Assembly (NCBI RefSeq): GCF_018835585.1 | Contig: NZ_JAHGVE010000029.1 | Span: 1 to 49,135 of the forward strand | DNA from: Pelorhabdus rhamnosifermentans | GTDB lineage: Bacteria; Bacillota; Negativicutes; UMGS1260 | Direction of reading: 5' to 3' | DNA: 49,135 nt | Shown here: piece after piece, positions 9,350 to 17,836 of the stretch | How positions within the stretch are numbered: position 1 is the stretch's first letter | How the letters are laid out: the number at the start of each line of letters is the position of its first letter | Position numbers and translations under genes: made by a program | Notes under the pieces: generated by a model | What the model was told of the DNA's origin: nothing | Database searches by the model: none | Seen by the model: the letters and a program-made list of their open reading frames with translations, nothing else

Positions 9350-10282
9350 CTATGAAAGTTCTCGTCCAATCACACGCACTTCAGGATGAAGCATCACATC
9401 ATGCGTTGAATGAACACGCTGTTGAATCTCAGCAATTAAATTAAGTACGTCCTGAGCCGTAGCTCCACCAGCGTTAATAACAAACCCAGCATGTTTTTCA
9501 CTGACTTGCGCCCCACCCACGCGAAGACCCTTAAGACCAGTTTGCTCAATAAGCGTTCCGGCAAAATATCCTTCAGGGCGTTTAAATGTACTCCCAGCAC
9601 TTGGCATTTCAATGGGCTGCTTTGCCTCCCTGCGCAATGTAAGATCTTCCATTTGCTCAAAAATTTTTGCTCGATTGCCAAGAGACAGAACTAGCTCAAC
9701 ATCACAAATAATACAGTGATTTTTCTGAAAAGCACTTTGCCGGTAACCAAACTGCAATGCTTCTTTTGTAAATCGAAAAATAGAACCATCTGGGCAAACA
9801 GCTGAAACAGCTGAAACAACATTCTGCATTTCGCCATTATAAGCCCCCGCATTCATAAAAACGGCACCACCAATACTACCCGGAATACCGACAGCAAACT
9901 CCAGACCTGTAAGTTGCTGAACAGCAGCAAACTGAGATACATCCGTAAGGAGGGCACCAGCACCGGCAATAACGGTCCCCTGTTCAGCGCGAATACTCGC
10001 CATATTTGAGCCAAACTGCAAAACAAGACCATCAATGCCCCCATCTAAAACAAGTACATTGCTGCCATTACCAAAAATGGTTAGTTCAATGCCATACTTT
10101 TGGGTTAAACGTACGACATGAGCTACTTCACTCACTGTTTGAGGCATCACAAAATAATCTGCCGGCCCACCGATTTGAAAGGTCGTATGTTTTGTCATGG
10201 GCTCATCAAGCAACAATATTCCCTCAACAAGAATGTTGTTCAGTTCATCAATAAAATTAGGATTTTTCGGCCTATTTTTCAA
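9350..10282 (-). CDS. murB: UDP-N-acetylenolpyruvoylglucosamine reductase
   Basis: MurB reduces the enolpyruvyl group to give UDP-MurNAc in peptidoglycan precursor synthesis, using FAD and NADPH. The protein shows the N-terminal HTTFQIGGPADYFV FAD-binding stretch, GIPGSIGGAVFMNAGAYNGEM, and the YRQSAF and GSTFKRPEGYFAGTLIEQTGL segments of the shorter Bacillus-type enzymes. I choose TTG at 10280-10282 because GAGGGA lies about 10 nt upstream; a TTG at 10303 has no such site. The gene overlaps the end of the YlbF-like gene by 11 nt, suggesting translational coupling. Confidence 0.93.
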   Translation of the reverse strand: MKNRPKNPNFIDELNNILVEGILLLDEPMTKHTTFQIGGPADYFVMPQTVSEVAHVVRLTQKYGIELTIFGNGSNVLVLDGGIDGLVLQFGSNMASIRAEQGTVIAGAGALLTDVSQFAAVQQLTGLEFAVGIPGSIGGAVFMNAGAYNGEMQNVVSAVSAVCPDGSIFRFTKEALQFGYRQSAFQKNHCIICDVELVLSLGNRAKIFEQMEDLTLRREAKQPIEMPSAGSTFKRPEGYFAGTLIEQTGLKGLRVGGAQVSEKHAGFVINAGGATAQDVLNLIAEIQQRVHSTHDVMLHPEVRVIGRELS

Positions 10283-10616
10283 ATATATCCATTCCCTCGG
10301 CAATTGAATCGCCTATAATTTTATAAATATCTGCCATTATCCGTTGAAAGCGAATATGAGCTTGTAAAAATTGGGCGGCTACGGGGTTCACAGCTAATAC
10401 GCCGGCGAGTTTCTGAAGCTGCTGCTCTTGATCATTAGAAGCCTTTCCAGCCATCTTTTCATATTCATAAGCCATTTGCTTGGCAAGAAAATCCTTGACC
10501 ATCTTTTTGGCTGTGTCATCCGTTTCCAGTCTGTTTTTTGCTGTTAGAAATTCTTGATACTCGCCACAATGATTTAACATGCGTGCGAGTTCATGGGCTT
10601 GATCGTGAATACTCAT
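10272..10616 (-). CDS. YlbF/YmcA-family regulator
   Basis: A 114-residue, almost entirely helical protein with the YlbF-family pattern: an N-terminal helix (HDQAHELARML), then EYQEFLTAK and a C-terminal helix pair. In Bacillus subtilis YlbF, YmcA and YaaT form a complex that binds RNase Y and affects competence, biofilm and sporulation decisions. The ribosome binding site GGAGGAAAG lies just before the ATG at 10614-10616. It overlaps murB at its 3' end. Which paralogue of the family it represents is not certain. Confidence 0.8.
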   Translation of the reverse strand: MSIHDQAHELARMLNHCGEYQEFLTAKNRLETDDTAKKMVKDFLAKQMAYEYEKMAGKASNDQEQQLQKLAGVLAVNPVAAQFLQAHIRFQRIMADIYKIIGDSIAEGMDIFEK

Positions 10617-10712
10617 GTACTTTCCTCCAACTTCTATTTCCTAATATATGCTGCTATCAGCGCAGCTATTCGCTAGCCCTTCGGATCAGAACAAGATAAG
10701 TCCAGGCAATCG

Positions 10713-11579
10713 TTAAGCCTGCTTATTCATCTGATATTGAGTATAATACGCTTGCATAGCTTTAGCATCTTTGTCTTGCGTTCCAGCTGATTCACAAATT
10801 ACGCGGGGCGCAAGATCGCCATCAGCAATTACCTCCATGAGAGGCTCAAATGGAGGTCCAAATGGATCATCAAAGGTCCAGTGCCGCTTTTCCCCGCCCA
10901 TAGTAAACTCAATTTTACTAAAGTGAATATGAATGGCAGCTGCAATTTCTGATCCTAATGTCTCACCAATCCGATCAAAAACAGCTTGGAACTCCGGTTT
11001 TGTCAGATAATCACCGCATGTTACAGCATGAAGGTGACCGAAATCGACAGCAGGAATACACTGGCGTCCAAGCTTGCAAACAGCCAGTACTTCCTCCAGA
11101 GTACCTAGCTGATTTTTCTTGCCCATTGTCTCCGGAGCAAGATGAATATGCGAAAGTCCTAACCGTTCCACTTCTTCTAATACAACCGAAAAGCGCTTAA
11201 GCACACGCTCCATAGCCTGTTCACGCGACTGTTTACCGGGACTTCCCATGTGAAAGACCACGCGATCACCGCCCATAAATTCCGCAGCTTCAAGAGTCTT
11301 TACAATATGGCGCAAAGTATTTTGAGCGATTTGCTCATCTTCTGTTGCTAAATTTATGTAATAAGGTGCATGTAAACTAAGCGAAATTCCTGCTTCTTTC
11401 GCTGCCAAACCAATTTTTCTTGCTGTTGCCTCACGAATATTTACGCCACGGCTGACCGAATATTCATAAGCAGTGAGCCCTTGATTTTTTAGCCAGAATG
11501 GCATCTCTGCTGAAGCCTTATGACCACTGTCATAAAAAGCCTCTGGATTACCAGCCGGACCAAACCGGGGAATTGCCAA
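10713..11579 (-). CDS. Endonuclease IV-like TIM-barrel protein (AP endonuclease family 2)
   Basis: A 288-residue sugar-phosphate-isomerase/endonuclease IV type barrel. Likely metal ligands can be read along it: SLHAPYYIN, VVFHMGSPG, LAPETMGK, AVDFGHLHA, IHIHFSK and ICESAG supply His, Glu and Asp residues at the places expected for the Nfo zinc centre. Endonuclease IV cuts DNA at abasic sites. The sequence is divergent enough that activity is inferred. I choose TTG at 11577-11579 (AAAGG 9 nt upstream) over a GTG at 11588 that touches the ribosome binding site. It follows trmL within 20 nt, probably as one operon. Confidence 0.8.
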   Translation of the reverse strand: MAIPRFGPAGNPEAFYDSGHKASAEMPFWLKNQGLTAYEYSVSRGVNIREATARKIGLAAKEAGISLSLHAPYYINLATEDEQIAQNTLRHIVKTLEAAEFMGGDRVVFHMGSPGKQSREQAMERVLKRFSVVLEEVERLGLSHIHLAPETMGKKNQLGTLEEVLAVCKLGRQCIPAVDFGHLHAVTCGDYLTKPEFQAVFDRIGETLGSEIAAAIHIHFSKIEFTMGGEKRHWTFDDPFGPPFEPLMEVIADGDLAPRVICESAGTQDKDAKAMQAYYTQYQMNKQA

Positions 11580-11597
11580 TCTCGTCACCCTTTCTTT

Positions 11598-12068
11598 TTA
11601 AACACGCGGTCTTAAACCGGGATAGGCCACCTGACGCAATGCCTCATAAGCCACAATCGCTACGGCATTGGATAAATTCAGTGACCGTGCCTCGTCAATC
11701 ATAGGAATACGTATTAAATGATCCTGATATTTTTGCATAATTTCTGGTGGCAATCCAGCCGTTTCCCTGCCAAAAACAAGCAAGTCATCATTACAATACG
11801 CCACAGCTGAATGAGGCTTATTCCCTTTGGTCGTATTAAGAAAAAAACGGTGGCCCGCATATTTTTCTTCCAATTCTACAAAAGAATCATAATAGAAAAT
11901 ATTTACAAGATGCCAGTAATCTAACCCTGCCCGTTTTAAATGTTTATCATCAGTAGAAAAACCGAGTGGCCTAATTAAATGAAGATCACAGCCTGTTGCA
12001 GCACATAACCTAGCAATATTACCAGTATTCCCTGGTATTTCCGGTTGATACAATACGATATGCAACAA
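11598..12068 (-). CDS. trmL: tRNA (cytidine/uridine-34 2'-O)-methyltransferase TrmL
   Basis: A 156-residue SPOUT methyltransferase that 2'-O-methylates the wobble nucleotide of tRNA-Leu species. Knot motifs are present: PEIPGNTGNIARLC near the N-terminus, LVFGRETAGLP in the middle and RSLNLSNAVAIVAYEALRQ near the end. The length equals that of the single-domain TrmL/YibK proteins, without an RNA-binding extension. Two consecutive TTG codons (12068 and 12065) follow GAGGTGA; either could be the start, and the second has the better spacing. Confidence 0.9.
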   Translation of the reverse strand: MLHIVLYQPEIPGNTGNIARLCAATGCDLHLIRPLGFSTDDKHLKRAGLDYWHLVNIFYYDSFVELEEKYAGHRFFLNTTKGNKPHSAVAYCNDDLLVFGRETAGLPPEIMQKYQDHLIRIPMIDEARSLNLSNAVAIVAYEALRQVAYPGLRPRV

Positions 12069-12128
12069 AAATCACCTCATGTAAATAAGTATAAACGAAG
12101 AATATATATAAAATCAAATCGACTGCGC

Positions 12129-13493
12129 CTACTTTTCAAAAAGTCCACAGCAAACACAGATAAAGCTGGCTATCAGGCCGCCATACAAAGGATCCAATCC
12201 CGTCGGCCAAATCAACTTCCAGCCCAGAGTAACAAATGAACCCGCCATAATAGAATAAAATGCCCACTTTTTAGATAATCGTCCTGGATAAAATATGGCT
12301 AGGGTAAAAGGTAAAAATACACCTGCACCACGTAGCCCCATAGACAAGAAATTCCACTCTAAGACTAACGATTTCAGATTACCAAAAGTAACAATTGTGG
12401 CAAGAAGCGTCACAAACAGCACACACCCGCGCGTCAACCACAAGACGGCCCTAAAACTACGCTTTTTGAGTAAAAACAATGTTTCTTGGGATAGCATGGT
12501 ACCCACACCAAGCACAAGACCTGCAGCTGACCCAATAGAGGCTAACAATAATGTGCCAATGGCAATGCCGCCAAACCAAGGCGGTAAATAAGTTAAAATA
12601 AAGCGTGGCAAAGCTTCAATGGGGGCAATATTAGGAAAATTCGCCCGCATAACAAGTCCGGCCATCACGGCAGGTAGCCCCACTGGTAAAGTAATACAAG
12701 CGGCCATTAAAGTGCCTTTTCTGGCTGCTTTGCTATTTTTCGCACCATACACAGCTTGCACATAAGTTTGTGTAGTCAAGGTACCCACAATTAATGAGAT
12801 AGCGCTGCCTATATCCACCCAGAATCCTCGACCAAACAAATCAAACCAAGGCTCAGGCGGAAAAACTGCCCGCAATCCACCCCAGCCATTCATTTGTTGC
12901 CAACTAATAAGAGTAATATAAAACAACGTAATAAAAATAAGTCCGCTTTTTAAAACCCCCACTAATCCCGTACCCCACACACCGCCGAATAACACGTAAA
13001 ATAGGATAATCATAAATACCAGCCATGTTGTCGGCACTTGGTCCAAACCAAAGATAGCAGAAACAAGGGGCAGCGCTGATAAAATATTAGCGACGATAGC
13101 AAAAAATATGCCAAGCGATGAAGCCAGGCTAGTGATTCTACCTGATCGCTTGCCATAATGAATAGCCATATATTCCGGCACAGTAGTTAGCTCAGCAGCA
13201 CGCAGCGATTTGACATAAAAAAGGCCTAGCAAAATCAAGGCAATGCCCGCCCCTAACGTAAACCACCATGCCGAAAGGCCCACAGTAAAAGCCAATTGAG
13301 CGGTACCAATTGTCGAAGATCCGCCAATAATAGTGCCCACAATTGTGCCACTAACAAGCGATGCACCGCTCTTACGACCCCCGACAGTAAAATCTTCCGC
13401 AGAACGGACCTTGCTTGTAGCCCAAATGCCAATGACCACTACCATGACAAGAATGAAAATTAAACCAATTAAATGGACAGACGTAAAATCCAT
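12129..13493 (-). CDS. Sodium:solute symporter family transporter
   Basis: A 454-residue, strongly hydrophobic protein with about 12-13 membrane segments. The N-terminal pattern (STSKVRSAEDFTVGGRK-like region, then GTIVGTIIGGSSTIGTAQLAF) is that of the SSF family, which uses a sodium or proton gradient to import sugars, amino acids, organic acids or vitamins. The substrate cannot be told. Near the middle TTQTYVQAVYGAKNSKAARKG is a typical SSF segment. The ribosome binding site AAAGGGGAA precedes the ATG at 13491-13493. It is followed by trmL after 60 nt. Confidence 0.88.
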   Translation of the reverse strand: MDFTSVHLIGLIFILVMVVVIGIWATSKVRSAEDFTVGGRKSGASLVSGTIVGTIIGGSSTIGTAQLAFTVGLSAWWFTLGAGIALILLGLFYVKSLRAAELTTVPEYMAIHYGKRSGRITSLASSLGIFFAIVANILSALPLVSAIFGLDQVPTTWLVFMIILFYVLFGGVWGTGLVGVLKSGLIFITLFYITLISWQQMNGWGGLRAVFPPEPWFDLFGRGFWVDIGSAISLIVGTLTTQTYVQAVYGAKNSKAARKGTLMAACITLPVGLPAVMAGLVMRANFPNIAPIEALPRFILTYLPPWFGGIAIGTLLLASIGSAAGLVLGVGTMLSQETLFLLKKRSFRAVLWLTRGCVLFVTLLATIVTFGNLKSLVLEWNFLSMGLRGAGVFLPFTLAIFYPGRLSKKWAFYSIMAGSFVTLGWKLIWPTGLDPLYGGLIASFICVCCGLFEK

Positions 13494-13515
13494 CTTGTTC
13501 CCCTTTCCTAACGCA

Positions 13516-14658
13516 TCACGCTTTTCCTTGAACTACCATCATGGCAATATCGTCACAAGCAATCCGATTCGGCGTGTTGCCAAAAAGATTCAGCATCGTT
13601 TTGAAAAATTCTTGATGATCCTCCGTAATTAACTGCCGATAATCCATAAAATAGCGTTCTAGATCACGATAAGCACTGTGACGTTCTCCGCCAAATACCC
13701 GGTCAGACAGTAACCCACTTGTGTAAGCCATGACGACATCGCCTTCATCAAAAGACATATGATCATCCACATAAGTTGCTTCAGGACACTGTCCCACCGT
13801 AAGGCTCTCCTGAACAAGGAACTGTACAGAATTATTATTTCTTGAAAAATATAAGGGATCGATGTGCCCGCCATTAGACCAAGTAAGCGTATGATGATCA
13901 ATTAATCCGACAAAAGCAGTAAAATAATAATTTCCTGCCGCAATATTATAAAAAACCTGATTGAGTTTACCTAAAACATCTTTTGGTGAAGTATGCTCTT
14001 CAATGCAGTGAGTAAACTCATTTTTTATCATCGTAGACATCATGGCTGCTACAACCCCGTCGCCTGACGCTTCAGCAATAATAAACCAAACTTTTCCGTC
14101 ATATTCTACGCAGTCAAATAAGTCTCCACCAATTTCATTGCAAGGCAAATACTGACCATACATGGTAACGGAAAAAAATTCTTTCAATCCGGCCATAAGA
14201 GATGTTTGAAAGATACTAGCCATCATCAAGTCTGTCTGCATCTTTTCATGGACACGAACCAATTCTGTTCGTTGTGAATACGACTCTAAAGCATTACGTA
14301 CCTTCATCGGCAAAGTTACTTTAAGCTGCTCTGGAGTAAGCGGTTTAGTAAAATAATCATAAGCACCTAAATCAAGGGCCCGAGCAATATAATCAATTTT
14401 ATCCATGGCGGAACATACAATGACAGGAATAGAACGAAATTGTTCTTGTGACTTTAGCTCAGTTAGCACTTGATACCCATCCATACCTGGCATCATCAGA
14501 TCAAGAATAATCAAATCTACCGATTGCTCATGAATAATCTGCAGCGCCTCAACCCCATCGGCAGCCTCAAGAAAAGTAATCGATTCCAATTCGCTTAAGC
14601 CTGCCCGAAAAAGTTGACGGTTCAGTTTTACATCGTCCACGATTAATATTTGATACAT
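13516..14658 (-). CDS. Response regulator with SpoIIE/RsbU-type PP2C domain, divergent metal site
   Basis: A 380-residue cytoplasmic protein. Residues 1-120 form a receiver domain (D8, D9, phosphoacceptor D53 in LIILDLMMPGMDG, K105). A short coiled stretch and a SpoIIE/RsbU-type serine phosphatase domain (about 160-380) follow. Such proteins usually dephosphorylate anti-anti-sigma factors. The GGDLFD motif (177-182) and the DD pair (369-370) are present. The usual D of the DVSGxG motif is E196 (EASGDG), and the usual YTDG is YTSG (S314), so catalysis may be altered. GAGGTG precedes the ATG. No partner anti-sigma genes are near. Confidence 0.88.
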   Translation of the reverse strand: MYQILIVDDVKLNRQLFRAGLSELESITFLEAADGVEALQIIHEQSVDLIILDLMMPGMDGYQVLTELKSQEQFRSIPVIVCSAMDKIDYIARALDLGAYDYFTKPLTPEQLKVTLPMKVRNALESYSQRTELVRVHEKMQTDLMMASIFQTSLMAGLKEFFSVTMYGQYLPCNEIGGDLFDCVEYDGKVWFIIAEASGDGVVAAMMSTMIKNEFTHCIEEHTSPKDVLGKLNQVFYNIAAGNYYFTAFVGLIDHHTLTWSNGGHIDPLYFSRNNNSVQFLVQESLTVGQCPEATYVDDHMSFDEGDVVMAYTSGLLSDRVFGGERHSAYRDLERYFMDYRQLITEDHQEFFKTMLNLFGNTPNRIACDDIAMMVVQGKA

Positions 14659-14977
14659 ATTGGCACCTCACCTTAAATTAGTGATATGATACTTACTCAT
14701 AGTAGATTTCTTCGCTAAAGTTTTCTAAATTCCCCCTTAGTAAAATTTTTTCGTCCATTGTTATTCGGTTTATTTTTGGCTGCACTTTCTTGCAACAGGG
14801 CAGCGTAGGCTGAGTCCTGTAGGACTCAGCCTTATTTTAAACCTTATACTATTCTCATAAAAGCCAAAACTATGGTAAGATAGGAAATGAGAAAAAAATA
14901 ATTCTATTGTTACTAAAACCGATTCTTTCGCCCATACTAAGAAAAGTTCATATTTCACAAAGTAGGTGCATTCTCGA
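14659..14977. other. Divergent intergenic region with an orphan hairpin pair
   Basis: About 320 bases between two divergent genes. It holds a strong rightward terminator-like hairpin at 14807-14838, preceded by a weaker GCTGC / GCAGC stem. No rightward gene lies upstream of that hairpin. No gene is called here. Confidence 0.5.
14807..14838 (+). terminator. Perfect 11-bp hairpin with T tract, orphan terminator
   Basis: AGGCTGAGTCC / GGACTCAGCCT with a TGTA loop, followed by TATTTT on the plus strand. There is no plus-strand gene before it, so it may end a small RNA or be a relic. Confidence 0.6.
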
Positions 14978-16585
14978 TTGAAACGTCTCATCAGTATCAT
15001 ACTGTCATTTTTTATATTATGCTATATTATCGAAATAACCAATTTTTTTGGCTTTAATCAATTTAAACCCTCCCTCGCTGTAGCAGCCGAAAACAATCAA
15101 ATCATCTTATCCTGGATAAGGCTTCCTTATCCGGCGTATTATGAAATAGAAGCGCTCAACAATAATCCGGACAGTGATATCCCCGTCGAACAGATACATA
15201 CCCTGATGAAATACCGGACCTGGAAGACAAAATTTATACCTGACGCCAATTTTTCATCTGATACTTACTGGCGCGTCACAGCACAAGGCCTCTTTCGTCG
15301 TCCTTTAGGACAGCCTTCCAACGCCGTTTCGCCCAGTCAAGTCGTTGATGAAAAAGCAGAAAGCAGTCCTAATAAACTGGCTATCGTATCACCTTCCCCA
15401 TCGCAAGTCATGTCGGATACTCCCATGATTATCTGGGAACCCAACCTAATGGCCGTTTCCTATGAACTGGAAATTCTCACAAGCCCACCGGAAAATCCCA
15501 ATGGCACTACTTTATCTGAGCATCATCTATTCAGCACACAAGAAGTCTACACTCATGGCTATCAACTTGATTTATCTGATCGAAGTGAAACGATATTTTA
15601 CTGGCGAGTGCGCGCACTGGATTACTATGGAAATCCACTTGGCATTTTTTCTGATGCCAATAAGCTTGTTGTAAATCATGCATTGCATAAACCTGTACGT
15701 CCGATTATTAATGCTTTTTTTAATCAAGATGGCATGTCTACTCCTTTATATCCTGTCTATAGCTGGATCCCCATTCAACATGTCAGCGGTTATGAGGTGG
15801 AAATTCTAAATGCCGCCGATGATTCTCACGGCACAGAACCTTCCCCTTACAGGATCGATTCTAAAATTGTCACAACAGGCAATGACTGTTATGACGAAAC
15901 CCCTCGCATCACCCCTGGTACCTATTACTGGCGAGTGCGAGGCTTTGATGAATTTAATCAACCAGTGGGAGAATATTCGGACTGTGCCCCCTTTATTGTT
16001 GATTTAAACCAAGGCGCTTATAGTGCGACATTTGGCGATAGTATCACTCATGGCGGCGGTGCCATCTCCTATTCGCCTGCCGACTGGGAATACAGCTATC
16101 AGACTTATTTCCAGTTTCCCTCCATCAATCTGGGAAAAAGCGGTGACACATCCGCAACAATGCTACAACGCTTTAACAGTGATGTTTTACCTTTTCATCC
16201 TCAGTTTCTTCTGATTATGGGCGGAAGTAATAGCTTGCGTGGTGGTGTACCAGCCTCTGATGTCATTGGAGATCTGAGTGAAATTCGTGATAAATGCCTA
16301 GCAAATGGCATTCGTCCGATCTTTCTCTCCTTGCCCCCCATTAATCCAGCGAATATTTTACGCGCCTTTGATGAAGAAACAGTCAGTAACTGGAAAGAAC
16401 AATTTGACCAAGTCAACCGTTTTATTCGCAGCCAGCGTTATTTTATTGACATTTCACCTTACATGACAGATGAAGATGGGCAACTGCCAGAATATTATGG
16501 TTTAGACGGATTGCATCCCGATCGGGCCGGCAAAAAATTAATGGGACAAATTATCAACGCCAATTGGAATCGTGTCAGCCGTTAG
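14978..16585 (+). CDS. Secreted SGNH/GDSL-family hydrolase with fibronectin III-like repeats
   Basis: About 535 residues: an N-terminal signal peptide or anchor (KRLISIILSFFILCYIIEI), three repeated beta-sandwich units each ending in a YWRV pattern (YWRVTAQG, FYWRVRALDYYGNPLG, YYWRVRGFDEFNQPVG), and a C-terminal SGNH hydrolase. The SGNH blocks are clear: GDSITHG near residue 355, NLGKSGDTS, MGGSNSLR, and DGLHPD near residue 510, giving the Ser/Gly/Asn/His set. It probably removes ester groups from an extracellular carbohydrate. The start is uncertain: GTG at 14966 or TTG at 14978. I take the latter because an AGG-containing site precedes it and the signal peptide then begins MKR. Confidence 0.85.
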   Translation: MKRLISIILSFFILCYIIEITNFFGFNQFKPSLAVAAENNQIILSWIRLPYPAYYEIEALNNNPDSDIPVEQIHTLMKYRTWKTKFIPDANFSSDTYWRVTAQGLFRRPLGQPSNAVSPSQVVDEKAESSPNKLAIVSPSPSQVMSDTPMIIWEPNLMAVSYELEILTSPPENPNGTTLSEHHLFSTQEVYTHGYQLDLSDRSETIFYWRVRALDYYGNPLGIFSDANKLVVNHALHKPVRPIINAFFNQDGMSTPLYPVYSWIPIQHVSGYEVEILNAADDSHGTEPSPYRIDSKIVTTGNDCYDETPRITPGTYYWRVRGFDEFNQPVGEYSDCAPFIVDLNQGAYSATFGDSITHGGGAISYSPADWEYSYQTYFQFPSINLGKSGDTSATMLQRFNSDVLPFHPQFLLIMGGSNSLRGGVPASDVIGDLSEIRDKCLANGIRPIFLSLPPINPANILRAFDEETVSNWKEQFDQVNRFIRSQRYFIDISPYMTDEDGQLPEYYGLDGLHPDRAGKKLMGQIINANWNRVSR

Positions 16586-16590
16586 CCTAG

Positions 16591-17472
16591 TTACTTATCA
16601 CAATATTTTATCAGCTCATCACGCCGTCCTTTGGCCTGAGCAAAAAAATCGGCAATTTGGGAACGATCTTCTTTCTTAACAGCTATAACAAATTCATCTA
16701 ATAGCAACTGAAACTTTGCTATACTTGTCAAAATTTCCGACTTATTTGTCAAACAAATATCTGTCCACATCACCGTGTTTGACGATGCAATGCGGGTCGT
16801 ATCACAAAAACCGCCCCCAGCAAGCTCCAGTATTTCAGCTGATTCATCATAAAGACCCAATGTATTGACAAGAGCAGCCGCAGCTACATGAGGAAGATGA
16901 CTGATAGCAGCGGCATAAACATCATGGCGCTCAGGCTGCATATTTGTAATTTTAGCACCTGTCAAATAAAGAACTTGCTTTAATAAGACCAAAACCGAAG
17001 CAGGTACATCTAAATGCGGGGCTACAATATACCATTTCTCCTTAAAAAGATCCTTAGTTGCCGCCTCAATACCGCTCTTTTCTCGCCCAGTCATGGGATG
17101 ACCACCAATATAATAAATTCCCGCAGGAATAATCTTCGCCATTTCTGCGGCAAGACAGCCTTTGACACTTCCCACATCAGTAATGATGGCCCCAGCCTTG
17201 GCATAGGGAAGAATTTTTTTAGCAATTGGGATCACCTGCAGCATGGGTGTACAAATAAAGATGAGATCTGCACTTTCAAGGTCCTGCCAATCTGTAATAG
17301 CTTGATGAATCGCTTGCCGGGCAACAGCCCTGTTAACTGTTTGCTCATCCTTATCCCAGCCAATCAATTTCATTTTCTGGGGTCCATAGGACCTGAGAGC
17401 TAGGCCGAGAGAGCCGCCAATAAGTCCGAGTCCTAAAATGGCAATTACTTTTGCTGTTGGTACAACATTCAC
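16591..17472 (-). CDS. tyrA: Prephenate dehydrogenase
   Basis: A 293-residue NAD(P)-dependent enzyme turning prephenate into 4-hydroxyphenylpyruvate in tyrosine synthesis. The Rossmann motif GLGLIGGSLG is at residues 14-23, ICTP is present, and IIGGHPMTGREKSG-type residues (IGGHPMTGREKSG) carry the catalytic His. The C-terminal helical dimerisation part ends near residue 290, and there is no ACT domain, so feedback control by that domain is absent. Start GTG at 17470-17472, 7 nt after GGGGGG. It is preceded by a T-box leader whose specifier reads tyrosine, in full agreement with function. Confidence 0.95.
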   Translation of the reverse strand: MNVVPTAKVIAILGLGLIGGSLGLALRSYGPQKMKLIGWDKDEQTVNRAVARQAIHQAITDWQDLESADLIFICTPMLQVIPIAKKILPYAKAGAIITDVGSVKGCLAAEMAKIIPAGIYYIGGHPMTGREKSGIEAATKDLFKEKWYIVAPHLDVPASVLVLLKQVLYLTGAKITNMQPERHDVYAAAISHLPHVAAAALVNTLGLYDESAEILELAGGGFCDTTRIASSNTVMWTDICLTNKSEILTSIAKFQLLLDEFVIAVKKEDRSQIADFFAQAKGRRDELIKYCDK

Positions 17473-17491
17473 TTCTTATCCCCCCAAAAAA

Positions 17492-17763
17492 AATAACCCC
17501 CATCCCAAAATCAGGGACGGAGATACTTCCGCGGTACCACCCTGCTTGCTCTGCAAGCCACTTATTCAGGTACGAGCTTACCCAACTGATACCCTAGCCT
17601 TTGATAACGGTGGCACTCCGGCACAGCCTACTTTATTTTCAGCCTACAGCTTCCAGGTGTATTTCAGATTGCTCAAGTACCAGGTTGCACCCTCCCCTGA
17701 CTCTCTGCACCTCAATCAATCTTACTCTTCCTGTTCATTGCATTTACTTGTAAATTTGACTTC
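17492..17763 (-). ncRNA. T-box riboswitch (tyrosine specifier UAC) in the tyrA leader
   Basis: The minus strand holds the T-box core GGGTGGTACCGCGG (about 17529-17542), which pairs with the uncharged tRNA acceptor end. The stem I part begins with GGAAGAGTA. The specifier loop carries CTGAAATACACC, with the codon TAC at 17659-17661 followed by a purine, so it should bind tRNA-Tyr. The terminator is CCGTCCC / GGGATGG followed by a T-rich run before the GGGGGG ribosome binding site. Uncharged tRNA-Tyr would allow tyrA expression. Confidence 0.93.
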
Positions 17764-17792
17764 ATCATAGCAAAGCTTCTGTACAATGTCAA
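17764..17792 (-). promoter_or_regulatory. Sigma-A promoter of the T-box-tyrA unit
   Basis: Minus strand TTGACA (17787-17792), exact 17-bp spacer, TATGAT (17764-17769). Near-consensus and directly upstream of the T-box. Confidence 0.85.
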
Positions 17793-17836
17793 CAGATTTT
17801 CGTCATTTCCGCTGTAATGTTGTACTTTTTTGTTAA

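Noticed and set aside
14693-14758. A 21-codon minus-strand frame starting MDEKILLRGNLENF
   Set aside because: No ribosome binding site before the ATG, and too short for composition to be informative.
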